Positions 9,487 through 20,531 of a DNA stretch of 64,000 nucleotides are shown piece by piece; within the stretch, counting starts at the first letter, position 1, and every line of letters starts with the position of its first letter. A program made the position numbers and the translations under genes. Source of the DNA: Thelonectria olida (Eukaryota; Ascomycota; Sordariomycetes; Hypocreales; Nectriaceae); the NCBI GenBank assembly GCA_020736575.1, contig JAGPYM010000024.1, positions 496,001 to 560,000 of the forward strand, given 5' to 3'. The notes under the pieces were generated by a model. The model was not told the DNA's origin. It worked only from the letters and a program-made list of their open reading frames with translations, and made no database searches.

Positions 9487-12213
9487 ATGAGCGGGGCGTC
9501 ATTCCACGGCTTGACTCATGGCCACAATATCCCGGCGGCCGGCATCAATATCTCGGGCGGAACCTTCGACGCCAGTTTTAACGGGATCCCCACATCACGT
9601 CTGCTTCCCCGCCCTAGGGTCTGCCGCGTCATTCCATATCCCCGCACCGAAGATGTCGTCCACCGGTCGGATCTGGTCGCTAAGCTCGATGTGCTCCTTC
9701 CTTCGACGCCAGACTATCGCAGCGCCGCTCTCTGGGGCCTCGGTGGGTCGGGGTAGGTTCTAACACCATCCTAGCTTCCGATCCCGCTAACCGACCCCAG
9801 GAAAACGCAGATCGCGCTTGAATACGCCTACCGCCGATGCACCGATCCCACTTGCTCTGTCTTTTGGGTGCACGCCGACACCGAGACCACCTTTACGCAG
9901 GACTACAAGACAATCGCAAAGAAGCTCGGCCTGGACGATGCGCTGAATGGCGAAGACCTGCTCGCGGCTGTGCGCAAGCACCTCGAGTCAGAGCCACAAT
10001 GGCTCCTCGTTCTTGATAACGCCGACCAGCTGGGGCTGTTTGGTGTCGGACTCGCCGCGGAGACGACCAAGAACCTGCATAACTACATCCCACGAGGGCC
10101 AACAGGGACGGTGCTATGGACGAGCCGGGATGAGCGAATCGTTGGCACTCTTGTTGGGCCACGGTGGGGGATCGAGGTCAGCCGTATGGCGTTTGACGAG
10201 GCGATGACGTTACTAGAAACGGCAATACATAGGTCGACCGACGATGACGAGCAACAGGATGCTAGTGCATTGCTCGAGGAACTCCAGCGACTTCCCCTAG
10301 CGATCTGCCAAGCAGGCGTGTACATTCGAAGGACCTTGTTACCGATCCGAGAATATTTAGCTAAACTCGCCGAGGAAAAGGATCGCTGGCGTATACTAAA
10401 AGAGACAGAGATGGACCGTCATCGGAGACCGGATGTACCGAATAGCGTCCTAGAAACGTGGAGCATCTCAGTCGCACGCATGCGACACGAGAGCGAGTTG
10501 GCATACAGGCTCATCCATGTCCTAGCGTATATTGATAACCAGAGTATTCCATTTGAGATCGTCGCTGCGGCTAGTACCAAATTTGGCAAAGACTCAATTG
10601 GCCGCGGGAACGAGGCAACCAACGCTGTAACACGGCTCAAGGAATTCTCGTTTGTGGGTATACGCAGAACGGAGAGTAGCCAGAGCTATGAAATGCACAA
10701 GCTGGTGCAGGAGGCCATCCGATACGGGCTAAGATATCGTCGGGAGAGAGCAGACGGGGCCTACTTCTCAAAGATCGCGTCGCAGATCGTTATCGAACTC
10801 TTTCCTAAACGGAATCGAGAGGCGTGGGCGGATTGCGAGAAGTACTTAACACATGCAGTGCGGGTAAGTGATTGGGCAGAGATATGTGGGAAGGAAGTGG
10901 AAATTTCTAACCTTCTATCTCGGGTTTCTAACTACCTCTACGACCGCGGAAGGTGGAGGGAGAAGAGGCAAGTAGATGCAAAGGCTCTTAGACTACGACT
11001 TGGGGTCCTTGGGGAGAAGCATCAAGATACGATCTGGAGCATGGGGGAACTCGCAACGACATACTATCAGCAAGGCCGATACGACGAGGCCGAGGAGATC
11101 TACGTCAAGGTATTAGAGTTACGGCGGGAGGTTCTCGGGGAGAAGCATCCGGATACGATTTGGAGCATAGGGGAACTTGCAACGACATACTATCAGCAAA
11201 GCCGATACGACAAGGCCGAGGAGATCTACGTCAAAGTATTAGAGCTACGGCGGGAGGTACTTGGAGAAAAGCATCCGCATACAATCCAGAGCATGGGGTC
11301 TCTCGCGACGACATACCATGCGCAGGGCCGATACGATACGGCCGAGGGGATCTACGTCAAGGTATTGGAGCTACAACGGGAGGTCCTTGGAGAAAAGCAT
11401 CCAGATAAGGTCTGGAGCATGGGGGAACTCGCGGCAACATACCATCAGCAGGGCCGATACGATGAGGCCGAGGAGATCAAAGTCAAGGTATTGGAGCTAC
11501 GGCAGGAGGTTCTCGGGGAGAAGCATCCGCATACAATCCAGAGCATGGGGTCTCTCGCGGCGACATACCATCAACAGGGCCGATACGATACGGCCGAGGG
11601 GATCTATGTCAAAGTATTGGAGCTACGACGGGAGGTTCTTGGAGGAAAGCATCCGCATACAATCCAGAGCATGCGGTATCTCGCGACGACATACGGTGCG
11701 CAGGGCCGATACGACGAGGCCGAGGACATGAAAGTCAAGGTATTGGAGCTAAGACGGGAGGTCCTTGGAGAAAAGCATCCGGATACAATTGAGAGCATGG
11801 GGTCTCTCGCGGTGACATACCATCAGCAGGGCCGATACGATAAGGCCGAGGCCATCAAAGTCAAGGAATCGGAGATACGGGGGGAGGTCCTTGGGGAGAA
11901 GCATCCGCATGCAATCCAGAGCATGGGGTCTCTCGCGGCGACATACCATCAACAGGGCCGATACGATAAGGCCGAGGGGATCTACGTCAAGGTACTAGAG
12001 CTACGACGGGAGGTTCTCGGGGAGAAGCATCCCCATATTCTCCGAGCAATGCATGACCTGGCCGTTACCTGGAGAAGCCAGAATCGGAGTGACGATGCCG
12101 TTGGATTGATGGAGGAGTGCTGGCAGCTGCGATGTGCTGCACTCGGACCCGAGCACCCTTCTACGAAATCATCTGCGAAAATCCTAGGTCGCTGGAAACA
12201 AAGGCCTTTTTGA
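9487..12213 (+). CDS. NB-ARC / TPR NOD-like receptor (STAND NTPase)
   Basis: Cytosolic signalling NTPase of the fungal NLR type, likely a self/non-self or immune-type sensor. Two exons: 9487-9752 and 9801-12213, joined by a 48-bp intron (GTAGGT...CCCCAG with GCTAAC branch site) that splits the P-loop; 892 residues. Residues 1-35 are a short Gly/Phe/His/Asn motif. The NB-ARC follows: P-loop GLGGSGKT (84-91), Walker B-like WLLVLDNAD, GTVLWTSRDE, and LPLAICQAG. Residues 492-869 are nine 42-residue kinesin-light-chain-type TPRs. There is no large N-terminal effector domain, so the short motif may recruit a separate effector. The start is the ATG that begins this motif. Downstream lies LINE debris; no partner gene is obvious. 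Confidence 0.88.
11008..12141 (+). repeat. Nine tandem 126-bp TPR-coding units
   Basis: The units have exactly 126-bp periodicity, each coding LGEKHP...RYD.AE..VKVLELRREV. Units 1-8 are nearly identical at the nucleotide level, including silent sites. The ninth is diverged. This suggests recent unequal exchange or gene conversion within the ligand-sensing domain, as known for fungal NLR repeat domains. Confidence 0.9.
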
Positions 12214-12554
12214 GCAGAAAATCATACGGCAGATATGTCTGGAATTAGGCAGGAACCTGATGCATTTGTCGCCGGAAGATGAATTTTTGGTCTCAGCATA
12301 CTAAGCGTGTCAAAGTTATGGACTACTATGACTTCAGTCGCCTGATCCACATATGTCGCTCCCGGTGTCGTTTTCCGTAAAGTACATAGACCGGCAGAAA
12401 ATGTGTGAGGAGGCACCACTATCCAAGACATGGATCCGTTCGAGGGCCCGAGCTTGGGGGGATGCCTGAGATCCAGAGAGTCCGAATGACGAGCCAATTA
12501 ATCCAAGGTGACCTTGGAAGTCATTTTGCCAAAGAGCCAGTCGAGCTTGATCGG

Positions 12555-14498
12555 GTTGGAGAAGGAGACAAAACGGCCATCGTGTATTTCACGCGAAATG
12601 CTGCGCGTACTAGCGACATACCGTTCATGATCCAAGGAAAAGTAATCAAGCCCAAGGCGAGCGCCAAGATCCTGGGAGTGGTCATGGACGCGAAACTACG
12701 GTACAAGGAACACATGGCTAGAGCTGCCGCAAAGGGGCTCTCGGCCGCCATGTGTCTGAGAAGACTAAAGATGCTGTCACCGCAGACGGCGAGACAACTG
12801 TTCGCGGCAACAGTACCTCCCTCTATGGACTATGCGTCTAACGTGTGGGCGCACTCATGCGCCGGCAGAGAGGCAGCTTGGTTGGACAAGGCACAGATGG
12901 TCGGAGCACAGGCAATCACAGGAGCTTTCCAAACTGTGGCAACGGCGGTGGCAGAGGCCGAAGCTAGCATCCAACCGGTGCAAGAACGGCATGCGCAAGC
13001 TGCAACAAGGTTTTGGACCAACAGCTGGTCCTTCCCAGGACACACCCGTTGGCGACACTGAAGGTGAAGCCGTATCGGCGATTCGTATCGCCGATGCAGA
13101 GGGTTGCTCAGGTGCAAGGGGAGATAGCCACTGAACGAATGGAGATCATTCAGGAGTACGCGCTACCGCCATGGAGAGACCGTATACTGGTGTTATATGA
13201 CCCTGACCGGGAGAGAGCGGTGGAAGCAGCAAAGAGGGTGGATGGTATAGTCATTACCACCTGCTCCTCGCAGAGAGGGGGCATGGTAGGCATGGGAGGT
13301 GTCGTACGAGATACGGCCATCAACAATGCTAATGAGGTAGTGGCCAGCTACTCCATCACTCTCGGGTCGAGGGAGGAGCTAAACCTATACATTGCCGAGC
13401 TCGCCGCTATAGAGATGGTATTGCGATGCACGCCGTCTGGACTCTGCCGGCGGGATATGACCGTCATGACGAGCAGCCGCTCTGCACTAGAAGCCATACG
13501 GCGGCCACGACAACAGTCCGGCAAACAGATCATCCGGCAAATCTACGACCATATCAAGCGTCTCGAAGACGAGGGCCACTCTCTCCGGATGATGTGGGTT
13601 TCGGCAGGAGAAGACGGTTTCGCGCTGGGACCAAAAGCCAAAACAGCAACCCGGAAGGCCACAAAAGGAGAATGCAGACCGGATGTTCCACCACATCTAG
13701 CAAGATCCACAAGGACAAGACCAGCGATAACCAAGCAGCGGCAAACAAGAACACTACCAGAAAGAGTCGGGAAATACTCGAAGCAGATGGACACGGCACT
13801 GCCAGGCAAGCACACCCGTACTCTATATGACTCGCTGAAGAGGAAGGAAGCAGACGTACTATCGCAGCTCCGCACCGGAATGGCAAGGCTTAACAGCTTT
13901 CTCTGCAAGATAAGGGCGATATAATCAGACACTTGCGAATGCGGGCAAGCATCAGAGTGTTGAGACCGTATGACTAAGATGGTCCAATCTGCTGGTGGCT
14001 GGGATGTGGATATTTAGTGAGCCGTGCTCCTCACAGACACATGTAACTTAGACCTTTCAACAATACCACTGGTAACCTTTTCGCTTCATCACAGAGACAG
14101 TGGAACACTTCCTATTCCGCTGCACAAACTGGACCGCGCAACGGGAAAGCATGCTTCAATGCTCACAGACAAAGATGGGAAACCTCTCATACTTCCTGGT
14201 AGGAAAGGCGGCGTCTGACGGTGACAAATGGGCGCCAGATATGCAGGCAGTACGGGCGACGATCAAATTTGCTATTGCAACGGGGAGGCTTGATATGGAC
14301 AGAAGTCTCAGGCACACTAACTATTCAGACCGAATCCTACTAACATCATATAATCTCATTTTGACAGACCGGGCTTCAGCTGCTGAGGATAGGATGCTGA
14401 ACACTTGGAGAACTTGGCCTTCAAGCAGGCCTGTCAAGCAACGGCAAGCGAGGCGAGACCAATCAGCGGATGAGGAAGAGTGTGGGGCTATTGAGTGA
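12555..14498 (+). pseudogene. LINE ORF2 C-terminal fragment
   Basis: Readable as three pieces: the RT thumb-like region (12555-13061), a frameshift near 13020, the RNase H-like region (13013-13924), and after an insertion the terminal zinc motif and tail (14100-14498, EHFLFRCTNW). The RNase H-like part lacks the catalytic acidic residues (TSSRSALE where an active enzyme has a TDS-type motif). It is non-functional. Confidence 0.85.
13958..14091. mobile_element. 134-bp solo-LTR-like insertion inside LINE2
   Basis: It interrupts the LINE frame exactly between the codons for ...GQASE and TVEHF. It begins TGTTGAGACC and ends TTCGCTTCATCA (TG...CA termini), and is flanked by a 5-bp duplication CAGAG (13953-13957 and 14092-14096). 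These are hallmarks of LTR-retrotransposon integration; the short length suggests a solo LTR. Confidence 0.7.
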
Positions 14499-14579
14499 TC
14501 AATCGTTAGAACCGTAAATAGTTTAGCGTCATAGCCCTATGAGGCTTGGTCCTCCGGGCGTAATAAATTTCATTCATTC

Positions 14580-16842
14580 TGTCGGACTCTCGAGGGGTCA
14601 GTGTGTGGTCCGAGTTAGGTAGTTCAATAGAGGTAAAATTAGTAATATCAGGGGCCTAAAATCAGGCTATTCAATTGATCAAATGGTCCTCTTGATGACC
14701 TGTTCAAAGTGATGACCCTGATGTTGTTCTCTCCCAGTTCGAGGGAGCGGGATTCCGCATTTCCCCTCTTTTCTAGGTCACATGCCAAGGCTCTAGCCTG
14801 TTTCGTCTGACACATGTATTAGCCGCCGTCCGTGTCCAAAGCATTCTCGTTTTTGTTTGTACGCTGGAGGGTCTTGCCGGTCTTTCGTCAAAATACAAGC
14901 TAATCGCCCATGCACGCATGTACGGTTCTTCCCCTTGGCTGGCACTGCGCCATCGTCACATCCTCATCACCTCAACCGTTCTAGCTGGTCTCAGGGTTCG
15001 ATAACCCTAACAATGTTGGGGAGCGAGACCTGCGTCCCCAACGCGCGTTCTACGTTGAGGGTAATCAGAGGGAGGAATCATTGCTTCGGAGTTGAAGCGA
15101 CTGAGCAAATTCTGCAAACAAGACACGTCTTTGTCAAAGGGTTGTATGGAGTCAACCTCGAGTTCCCAAGACCAGCTTCCCTCAGCGCCCACCCCCAGAA
15201 ACGGGAAACCCTCAATGATAGTCCATAGATCGCTGTCCTTTTTTGATGCAGCCCGCAACGGCATTGCTAGGATATCACGCTGCCGAAGCGGCACTCCCGG
15301 TTGGAACTGGTGCATTGGGAAGAGGCCGGCTACTGGTCGTCATGCTGCTGCTGTTAGAAGAGTTCCTGGCTAGGAATCAAGGATGTTTCCGACGAACTCT
15401 GATCTTGTGCCCTCGGCATCCTGAAGCGATATTATCAGTAAAGCTTTAACAGATACTGACAGGTACGACCTACCACAAGCAACCGAGACTTGGGTCTATT
15501 TCGTATTCCAGAACCTACCGGCACTATCCTGGGGTTGTCTTTGTTCTTCCAGGGCGTTGGCAGAAGTAGATGCATGACTTGATCTTAATTAGGGTGTAGG
15601 CGTGGCGATCCACTTAGGATAATGATTGGGAATTTAGAATGAAGAAGTAATAATTGTAGAAGCAAGATGAATGAACGCTATGAGGGATTTATATTAAAAG
15701 ATGAAATATGAGCTTAACGCTGGTGGGCGCGGCTCCTCTACGAATGCTGCGTTATCAGGTCGAGATAGTACATAGTAATTATTATGCAGCCCGGCTTGGT
15801 GTTTATGGTTACCCCATGCCCTTCTCAGAATCCCCAACACCCCTCCCCAACCCCCATCTCCCCAACCTTTTTTTTTGCAGCGCCGAAGGCATGGATCAAC
15901 ATCACCTCGGGCAGAGCCAACTTTCATCCAATCGCCTGCTGGATGATAGTATCCTCGCTCACAAAGCTTGGCCTCGCCTTGCAATGCGTCCACGGGCGGG
16001 GACTCGGCCTTGAGACCACATCCATCGCTTCATGGCGCCCGGGTGAACCGATGATCAGGTCTGCAAGCAGAGTAATCATAGGGCTGCAACTACGTAGTAA
16101 GAGTAGCCAAAAATGAATTGACCAGGTGGCAGGAGAGAACTTGAAGTAAGGTGTGGAGAGAGCTGGAGCTTTAGGTTTGATTCAGCAGTTTAACAGGGGA
16201 AACAAAATGGGGCCTACTTACCATGGCCCAAATCTGGTCAGCTTATTAACAATTATTCATTCCTTGCGCTCCTCCTCGGGGCTGAAGTCCGGGTTTGCAG
16301 CAGTACGATCGTAGATGAATCCGGGCAGAGCCGTCATTTGACTCTCCGTGTACTGGCACATGGACTCGGAATAGGCTTGTAGGGTCGTCGGTCGTTCTGT
16401 GAACTGGGAGTCAGATGCTATTGAATGATTGTAGCAATCCATGGCTGAGAAGAGGGCGGTATCAGTACCGTGGCATGAATGAGGGGTAGCCACCCAGGGA
16501 CCCTTATATATTTAACAATTCGAGCAATGACGTATGGCTCTGTACCCGCTAGTGACGGTTTACCGTCCACCGTTGGTTGAAACGCAGTATCGGGTGGTGG
16601 GAAAATCCTGATCTGAGCCCGGGGCTACGGGCAATTCGCTATTTCCTTATTTGTTGGGTGACAAATAGTCACTCCTCCAACTTCCAGAGCCAAAGGCATT
16701 CCCACTTTCTCTCACAAAAGATTTCCCTCTCATCCTTTCCGATTATAACCTGTAGTTTATTTTGAATTATCCTGCCATATACAAACCCACTATTTTGAAC
16801 CTCACCCATATCTTGTCAGTACAAACACACTATCTCTACGGC
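14580..16842. other. Intergenic, no supported gene
   Basis: Only short frames without recognisable domains. One minus-strand frame (15007-15315) has coding-like composition but no start context, intron logic or family I recognise. A minus-strand frame from ATG 16442 to 16257 (61 residues) is equally unsupported. The segment 15600-15720 is AT-rich with TATA-like runs. Confidence 0.4.
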
Positions 16843-17373
16843 ATGGATGATCCATCCAGGGCATGGCCAGCATGGAAGTTCGACATGAAGAGGGAAGACT
16901 TATTCACCAAACTTCACGACCAGTATAACACCTATCAATCCCCCATTCAAGACCCTGATGCCTTTCATCATGACATCTTAGAAATCTCACAGAAGGCAAA
17001 CTCCCTAGCCGAATTTCATCATTTGGCCAACAATCGCAAGCAACAACGCCTCCGCGAATTGAATGACACTCTTGAATATGCGAGTTTCGAGATCATCGCG
17101 AACCCACGTCTTGTCGGTACGCCTCAGTGGCAGCATGCTATCCAACTCTTTCGTACAAATTCCTTGGATTCCCTTGTTGCCTACTTCGCCTCTTACCTCC
17201 CCACCGATCATCTTTGGCATCCATTGTATCACGCTTCTACTCCTCTCACCAGCAGCACTGGGCTTATGCCCCATTTATCAGACGAGGAGTGTGAGCGAAC
17301 AACAATCACTCCAACTACTTCGATTCGGCCATCTTATGGGGCTCGGGCGGGAACCAAACGAAAACGTCTTTGA
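16843..17373 (+). CDS. Hypothetical protein, 176 residues
   Basis: Single-exon frame. I chose the ATG at 16843 (context CGGCATGG) because the frame upstream of it is untranslated-looking leader. The protein begins MDDPSRAWPAWKFDMKREDL, has an amphipathic helical middle (SQKANSLAEFHHLANNRKQQ then RLRELND), a hydrophobic/aromatic segment (AYFASYLPTDHLWHPLYH) and a basic C-terminus ending KRKRL. There is no signal peptide or membrane helix, and I do not recognise the family. The upstream 300 bp contain CT-rich runs typical of fungal promoters. Confidence 0.5.
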   Translation: MDDPSRAWPAWKFDMKREDLFTKLHDQYNTYQSPIQDPDAFHHDILEISQKANSLAEFHHLANNRKQQRLRELNDTLEYASFEIIANPRLVGTPQWQHAIQLFRTNSLDSLVAYFASYLPTDHLWHPLYHASTPLTSSTGLMPHLSDEECERTTITPTTSIRPSYGARAGTKRKRL

Positions 17374-17986
17374 GAGATATCAGCTCGCATGGAAGCTATT
17401 CATGCATTTACTAAGTCGTGGATCATAAGGAGGAGAAATATTGACTTGGTATCGTATTGTATACCGGTAAATAACAGTTTGACGAGTCAGTTAACAGCTA
17501 TGACTACGGATTCTAATATTCTCAATCATTTCTGCCAGCGACGGTTCGACTCCCTCTTGAGACCTTTTTGACCGCCACGTAGTGTTAAATTCCGGTCTGA
17601 GACTGACTATTCCCCCCCTCTGTTTATTTTCTTTCGTTTTGCTATTGGGTTATTCTGATGTACACTTTGAGGGTACGAAAATAACAATTATAGGACTGTA
17701 TCTAATGAGATCTCTCGTCCATATATTCCTCATAGTCAAAATAGAACGAACACGTCAAGCTGGTATTGATGATCACTACGTTATATTAAAACCTTCGTGT
17801 TGCATCCTCTCGTGGTCTCATTAACCCAGTAGACTCTAGTTTCGGACAGTATCTATCAGGCGTTTGACTTTCTTTCCAGCACACCAAGCACCATGTTGTG
17901 AGCGCTCTGGAGAGATCCGTGCTTCCCGTGCATCAACTCTTTGGCCTTTCGTTTTGATACGAACGTCTCACGACCTTGGTCAACTC
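17374..17986. other. Intergenic, nothing recognised
   Basis: AT-richer DNA between two unrecognised genes; short frames only. Confidence 0.4.
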
Positions 17987-18761
17987 TTAGCTAACATCAG
18001 CTAGAAACTCCTCCGCATTATCAGGTGTCATGTAACTATCATAGTGGGCGATAAAAGGTTCGTCCACAGAGTGCAGTCGTTTACGCTTGCGTGGCCAATC
18101 AAAGCCAAGTGTTTCAGCTTCGTGCCGTTCCCAGTCATCCGTTCTTGACATTGGTCTACCACGCGGAGAGCTATCGTCGTCTGACAATGAATCATCTGTT
18201 GACCCAGAAACGAGCTGCTCTTCCCCCGGCTGTGTATTTCGAGCCCGCTTAGACGGATCACCGGAAGTATTTTGACCAGCCTGGCCGTCTGGGTTTCGTG
18301 ACTGAGAAGGTGACTCTAACACACTTGGACTTGATAATTTGGCCAGCTTGGTTCGTATGTCGAGCGGTGTATCCTCGCCAGATGTCGCTGCACATGCCTG
18401 AGACAGCACACTGGCGAGCTGCCGCGAGACACGAATCTCGAAACCTGGCAATGATGCATTTGGCTCGTTCGGCCTGGATGTTCTCTTGGGAAGGCGTAAC
18501 CATGTTGGGAAGATTATCTTCTTCGATCGAAGGCTGACCGATCTCTAAGTCCTTATATTCGGGGATACAGAACCAGATACTGATCGTTTCGAGGGCGATC
18601 GAGAGCTTTTCCATGCACGTGCTGTCTTTCGAAGAGGGTCGATGGTCGGCAGAGGGATTCTCCGGCGGCAGGTAGCGTGGTTCAACGCGGCGGATTGGTT
18701 TGGAATGTGCTGTGCGCAGCCGGCTACGGGAATGGTTAGCGACAAGCTGCCCTACGTACAT
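17987..18761 (-). pseudogene. Unrecognised protein, apparently frameshifted
   Basis: Two overlapping minus-strand frames look like one gene: an N-terminal part from ATG 18761 and a C-terminal part to 17987. The change of frame falls near 18450. I find no intron signals that would join them, so a frameshift or decay is likely. The C-terminal part is Ser/Pro/Asp-rich with a basic patch (WPRKRKRLH) resembling a nuclear localisation signal. No domain is recognised, and function is unknown. Confidence 0.35.
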
Positions 18762-18883
18762 GGCGCTGGCAGTTTACCAACCGTTGACATGAGAGTCCAC
18801 TGGCTGGCCAGTCGACAGGCTGGGAGTTGCCATAATTCAGGTCCGTTAAAGTCTTCGATGGCCTGTATGGTTGTTCTGACGCG

Positions 18884-19459
18884 ATGATCCAGATCGCTGC
18901 TATCATCTATTCGTTTGCAGTTGTAACCATGAAAGAAGCGTGGTGGAGATGGGTTGCGATACTTGAATGTGTTGAAGTAACGTCAATCGTTCTCTTCGCA
19001 CTGCGTTCAGAGATTGCAGCTCCCCTCGAACTTGCCTATATCGCACCATTCACTTCCCAAGCTGCAACCATTGGAGTCATATTCTTTACTTCTAAAGGCA
19101 TAGAATCGAAGAGTATACCGAAGCATATGGCTGATCATTTGCTTACGGGCTTAGTTGTCATCTTGGTCTCAACATCAGTACTTGTGCTGCCGCTCTCTGG
19201 GCTCTACACGAGGTTGATGTTGACTCAGTGGGTTCTCTTCATGTTAAGCTCGACAGTGGGCTATCGCCTCCCGGATAGCTCAAGTCCAACGGGTGGAGAC
19301 TCAGAGATCGCGTTGACTCCGAATCGCCAATTAAACTTCAGCTCTCTCGCGGACAACTCACCTTGGCTACAACTCGATGGCCGTCAATCGCTCTCCGCTG
19401 GACCAATCCTGCTGCCTCCTGTTGCCACAATCTCAAGTAACCAGCTCTCTTGCTCCTAG
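18884..19459 (+). CDS. Hypothetical membrane protein
   Basis: A 191-residue frame from ATG 18884. Several hydrophobic stretches could be membrane helices, for example around residues 2-15, 24-42, 47-70, 83-105 and 110-125. The last 65 residues are polar and Ser-rich. There is no recognised family. It may be a fragment of a larger membrane protein: the frame opens next to the divergent broken gene at 18761 and ends shortly before a hAT-type MITE. Moderate to low confidence that it is a real gene. Confidence 0.35.
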   Translation: MIQIAAIIYSFAVVTMKEAWWRWVAILECVEVTSIVLFALRSEIAAPLELAYIAPFTSQAATIGVIFFTSKGIESKSIPKHMADHLLTGLVVILVSTSVLVLPLSGLYTRLMLTQWVLFMLSSTVGYRLPDSSSPTGGDSEIALTPNRQLNFSSLADNSPWLQLDGRQSLSAGPILLPPVATISSNQLSCS

Positions 19460-19586
19460 GACAAGTAATTACCTGATTCTATAGCCTCGCAGTTGTCGAT
19501 GCTATGTGGGAAATGGGCATAGGTAGCCCAGTGTGGGATCTCAAGAGTTTGTTGATTTATTATCGCGCAGTTGAAGGACCGGGTAT

Positions 19587-20523
19587 CAGTGAAGTAAATA
19601 GTGCAAAATACCGTATACGATATTTTTTCAACCCCACACTGCACTGGATTGTTTAAGAATTTGCTGCACTGCACGGTATACGGTATTGCACTGTATTTGA
19701 GCGATATCGTATTGTAATATCATATCGCACGGCGTGTAAAGACCCACATGACCTCAGCATAAAACTAACCAAGTAAAGATTGAGGTTTAAGACTGCCTGC
19801 TCGACCAAAAAACAAGACGAAGATATTCGCGGCTAACATACAGCAGCACACTATTTCCAAATGATGAGAACGCTTGAGAAGGCGTTCTCCCGGACCTCAC
19901 TTGTGTTGAGTTAACGGGTATAAACAGGTAGGCAACATTACTACGGAACTAAAGTCTCGTATTTCCTACGTACAAGAACGAAGTAAAAGTAGAGATTATA
20001 AGAAAACTCTGCAGCTTCGAGTTTTTTTTTTTTTTTTTTTAACATCGTTAACATCGATTCTTGGGGCTGGTATATAGTTCTGATATGTAACGGCACGATA
20101 CAGACAATAGGCCTGAAGCGCTGGAAATGCAGTGGATTGACTACGAACAACTAAGCTGAAGAAGAAAAGAAAGGAAGCCTGTGATGTTGTCTGTTACACG
20201 TGTTGAAAACCCAAGCGTTGAGTCACGCGGCAGCCCAGACAGTAGTTGCTGTGAAGCTTCACCGTGAATCCGACCGTGACATGATACTCGTCCAATAGGG
20301 TGGGAAGCTCGAGGCTGATGCGTACAACGAGAGGTCTCGTATTACCCGTATTGCACTGTATTTGCACTGAATAAATATCATATTATACGATATCTGAATG
20401 TCCCTGCACTGCACTACACGGTTTTCGGTATTGCTTGCACTGCACGGTATAAAAATACCGTGCAGCCAATACGATATTGAATATGATATCGTCTTATTTA
20501 CGGCCACACTATTTACATCACTG
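19587..20523. mobile_element. hAT-type MITE, 937 bp
   Basis: Termini are inverted: CAGTGAAGTAAATAGTG at the left and, reverse-complemented, CAGTGATGTAAATAGTG at the right (one mismatch in 17). It is flanked by a perfect 8-bp target duplication CCGGGTAT (19579-19586, 20524-20531). CAGTG ends and 8-bp duplications are diagnostic of hAT elements. There is no transposase inside. The interior is rich in short palindromic ATACGATAT / GCACTGCACGGTAT motifs and has an 18-bp T run near 20023-20040. Confidence 0.88.
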
Positions 20524-20531
20524 CCGGGTAT

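Larger units (their letters stand above)
12555..14579 (+). mobile_element. 5'-truncated Tad-like LINE (LINE2)
   Basis: Homology to the LINE family begins within the reverse-transcriptase C-terminal part (GDKTAIVYFTR near 12568) and runs to the standard 3' terminus GGGCGTAATAAATTTCATTC at 14556-14575. All of ORF1, the endonuclease and the catalytic RT core are missing. A 134-bp LTR-like insertion interrupts it. The exact 5' junction could be some tens of bases upstream. Confidence 0.85.

Noticed and set aside
11008..12141. Regular repeat array as a CRISPR or satellite
   Set aside because: The period is 126 bp, in frame, and codes TPR units; there are no spacers.
15007..15315. Minus-strand frame as a gene
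   Set aside because: Coding-like composition but no plausible start, splice partners or recognised family.
16257..16442. A 61-residue minus-strand ORF as a gene
   Set aside because: No signal peptide, domain or splice evidence; could be chance.
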